Positions 6,492-6,975 of a stretch of 6,975 nucleotides of DNA are shown here, piece after piece (position 1 is the first letter of the stretch; each line of letters starts with the position of its first letter). Under the pieces are notes generated by a model. The model was not told the DNA's origin and did not search any database. It saw nothing but the letters and a program-made list of their open reading frames with translations. Position numbers and translations under genes: made by a program. This DNA is from Myxococcales bacterium. Lineage in GTDB: Bacteria > Myxococcota_A > Bradymonadia > REDH01. Location: the NCBI GenBank assembly GCA_020633625.1, contig JACKDJ010000057.1, forward strand, positions 1-6,975. Direction: 5' to 3'.

Positions 6492-6527
6492 CTGTGCTCC
6501 TCTGGGCCGGGCCGCCTCGTAGCACAG
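6492..6527 (-). promoter_or_regulatory. Inverted repeat abutting the cysC start codon; weak extended -10 promoter
   Basis: CTGTGCT (6492-6498) and AGCACAG (6521-6527) form perfect seven-base arms with a 22-base loop. The arm next to the gene touches the ATG and takes in two bases of the AGGAG site, so an RNA hairpin here could limit ribosome access. However, TGC-TACGAG (minus strand, 6516-6524) resembles an extended -10. If it is the real promoter, the outer arm is not transcribed and the repeat would act, if at all, as a DNA site. A seven-base repeat can also occur by chance. Confidence 0.3.
6497..6501 (-). promoter_or_regulatory. Ribosome binding site that sets the cysC start
   Basis: AGGAG on the minus strand lies five bases before the ATG at 6489-6491. 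It decides for the 208-residue form over the longer open frame. Confidence 0.8.
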
Positions 6528-6611
6528 GGGAGGGGGTCTGCGAAATCCCGCCGGTGTGCCAGTCGCTGGTTGCCGACCTCTAGTTCCGTGCGCACTCTCC
6601 GCGCCCGAGCC

Positions 6612-6616
6612 GGAGG
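6612..6616 (+). promoter_or_regulatory. Ribosome binding site of the small cysteine-pair gene
   Basis: GGAGG lies four bases before the ATG at 6621 and picks this codon out of a frame that stays open far upstream through antisense cysC. Confidence 0.65.
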
Positions 6617-6620
6617 CGAG

Positions 6621-6899
6621 ATGACGGAGAGCGTGCACAGAAGCGAGAACCTCGTCGTTACACGGGGTAGCGGAGCCGAGCTGCACTTCGAGCTGCGCTT
6701 CCCCACCTCGGTGGCCCGCGGCGTCGCCGACGCGACGTGCCCCCGCTGTGGTGGCCTGGGAGACCCCGAGCGCTGGGAGATCGAGGGGCCTGAGATGCGC
6801 GGCAACACCGTGTGGCTCCAGTGCGCGGCCCCTCGCTGCGCCGGGAGATCTCGGTGGACTCGCAGCATCGAGTTCGGCGACTGGGAAGACACCGAGTAG
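6621..6899 (+). CDS. Small hypothetical protein, probable zinc ribbon
   Basis: This 92-residue protein is not one I recognise. The first 38 residues look like two beta strands with a basic/polar character (LVVTRGSGAELHFELRF). Then come two cysteine pairs, C40-PR-C43 followed by GG, and C68-AAPR-C73, about 24 residues apart. That spacing is compatible with one zinc-binding ribbon of the kind found in small nucleic-acid-binding or protein-binding factors. The tail is acidic (EFGDWEDTE). No signal peptide or membrane segment is seen, so it should be cytoplasmic. The start is fixed by GGAGG four bases upstream. It is divergent from cysC across 129 bases and could share regulatory DNA with it. A link to sulfur metabolism is possible but unsupported. 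Confidence 0.7.
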   Translation: MTESVHRSENLVVTRGSGAELHFELRFPTSVARGVADATCPRCGGLGDPERWEIEGPEMRGNTVWLQCAAPRCAGRSRWTRSIEFGDWEDTE

Positions 6900-6926
6900 C
6901 GGCCGCGGGTCGCGCCCGGCCCCCGC

Positions 6927-6975
6927 TCAGTCGTCGTCGAGCAGCGAGATCTGACGCGGGCCGATCTCCGACGAG
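6927..6975 (-). CDS. Possible 3' end of a further gene (partial)
   Basis: On the minus strand a frame enters from the right edge, is open for 15 codons and ends at a TGA (6927-6929), giving SSEIGPRQISLLDDD. The acidic tail, GC-rich third positions and a convergent position 27 bases from the preceding stop fit a real gene end. Fifteen codons are too few for identification. Confidence 0.35.
   Translation of the reverse strand, partial: SSEIGPRQISLLDDD

Larger units (their letters stand above)
6492..6620. other. Divergent intergenic region between cysC and the small cysteine-pair gene
   Basis: This 129-base region must hold both promoters. The only candidate I can point to is the weak extended -10 for cysC (6516-6524). 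On the other strand TTGCCG at 6570-6575 is -35-like, but no acceptable -10 stands at the right distance. Confidence 0.4.

Noticed and set aside
6492..6686. N-terminal extension of CysC to the start at 6686
   Set aside because: The added 65 residues are not CysC-like, overlap the divergent gene, and a strong AGGAG marks the internal ATG.

Overview
The window is very GC-rich, with G or C at most third codon positions. It carries genes typical of a large-genome Gram-negative bacterium of the former Deltaproteobacteria. I infer Myxococcota or a near relative from three things: a long lipoprotein built of tandem IPT/TIG domains, a sigma-32 paralogue of the kind these bacteria keep in several copies, and the C-terminal barrel of a large outer-membrane protein. 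No rRNA or tRNA gene is present, so the lineage stays an inference.

Layout: (1) 1-1245 (+), the 3' part of an outer-membrane beta-barrel protein whose start lies outside the window. (2) 1246-1506, a GC-rich convergent gap. (3) 1507-2406 (-), an RpoH-like sigma factor. (4) 2407-2693, a divergent regulatory region with two matched palindromes around a good promoter for the sigma gene, plus an extended -10 promoter for the gene on the other side. (5) 2694-5840 (+), a 1048-residue secreted lipoprotein with six IPT/TIG-like domains and a carboxypeptidase-regulatory-like domain. (6) 5865-6491 (-), adenylylsulfate kinase CysC. (7) 6492-6620, a short divergent promoter region. (8) 6621-6899 (+), a 92-residue protein with two cysteine pairs, probably a zinc ribbon. 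(9) 6927-6975 (-), possibly the last codons of another gene.

The genes alternate strictly in strand, so none of them form an operon with each other. Regulation has to come from the two divergent regions. The genes share no obvious pathway: two encode envelope or surface proteins, one a transcription factor, one a sulfate-activation enzyme, and one is unknown. I see no CRISPR array, transposon, phage or defence system.

The most interesting signal is the pair of TGGAC-N7-GTCCA palindromes, 30 bp apart centre to centre. They overlap the predicted -35 element and start site of the sigma-factor promoter and look like a double operator for an unidentified dimeric regulator.
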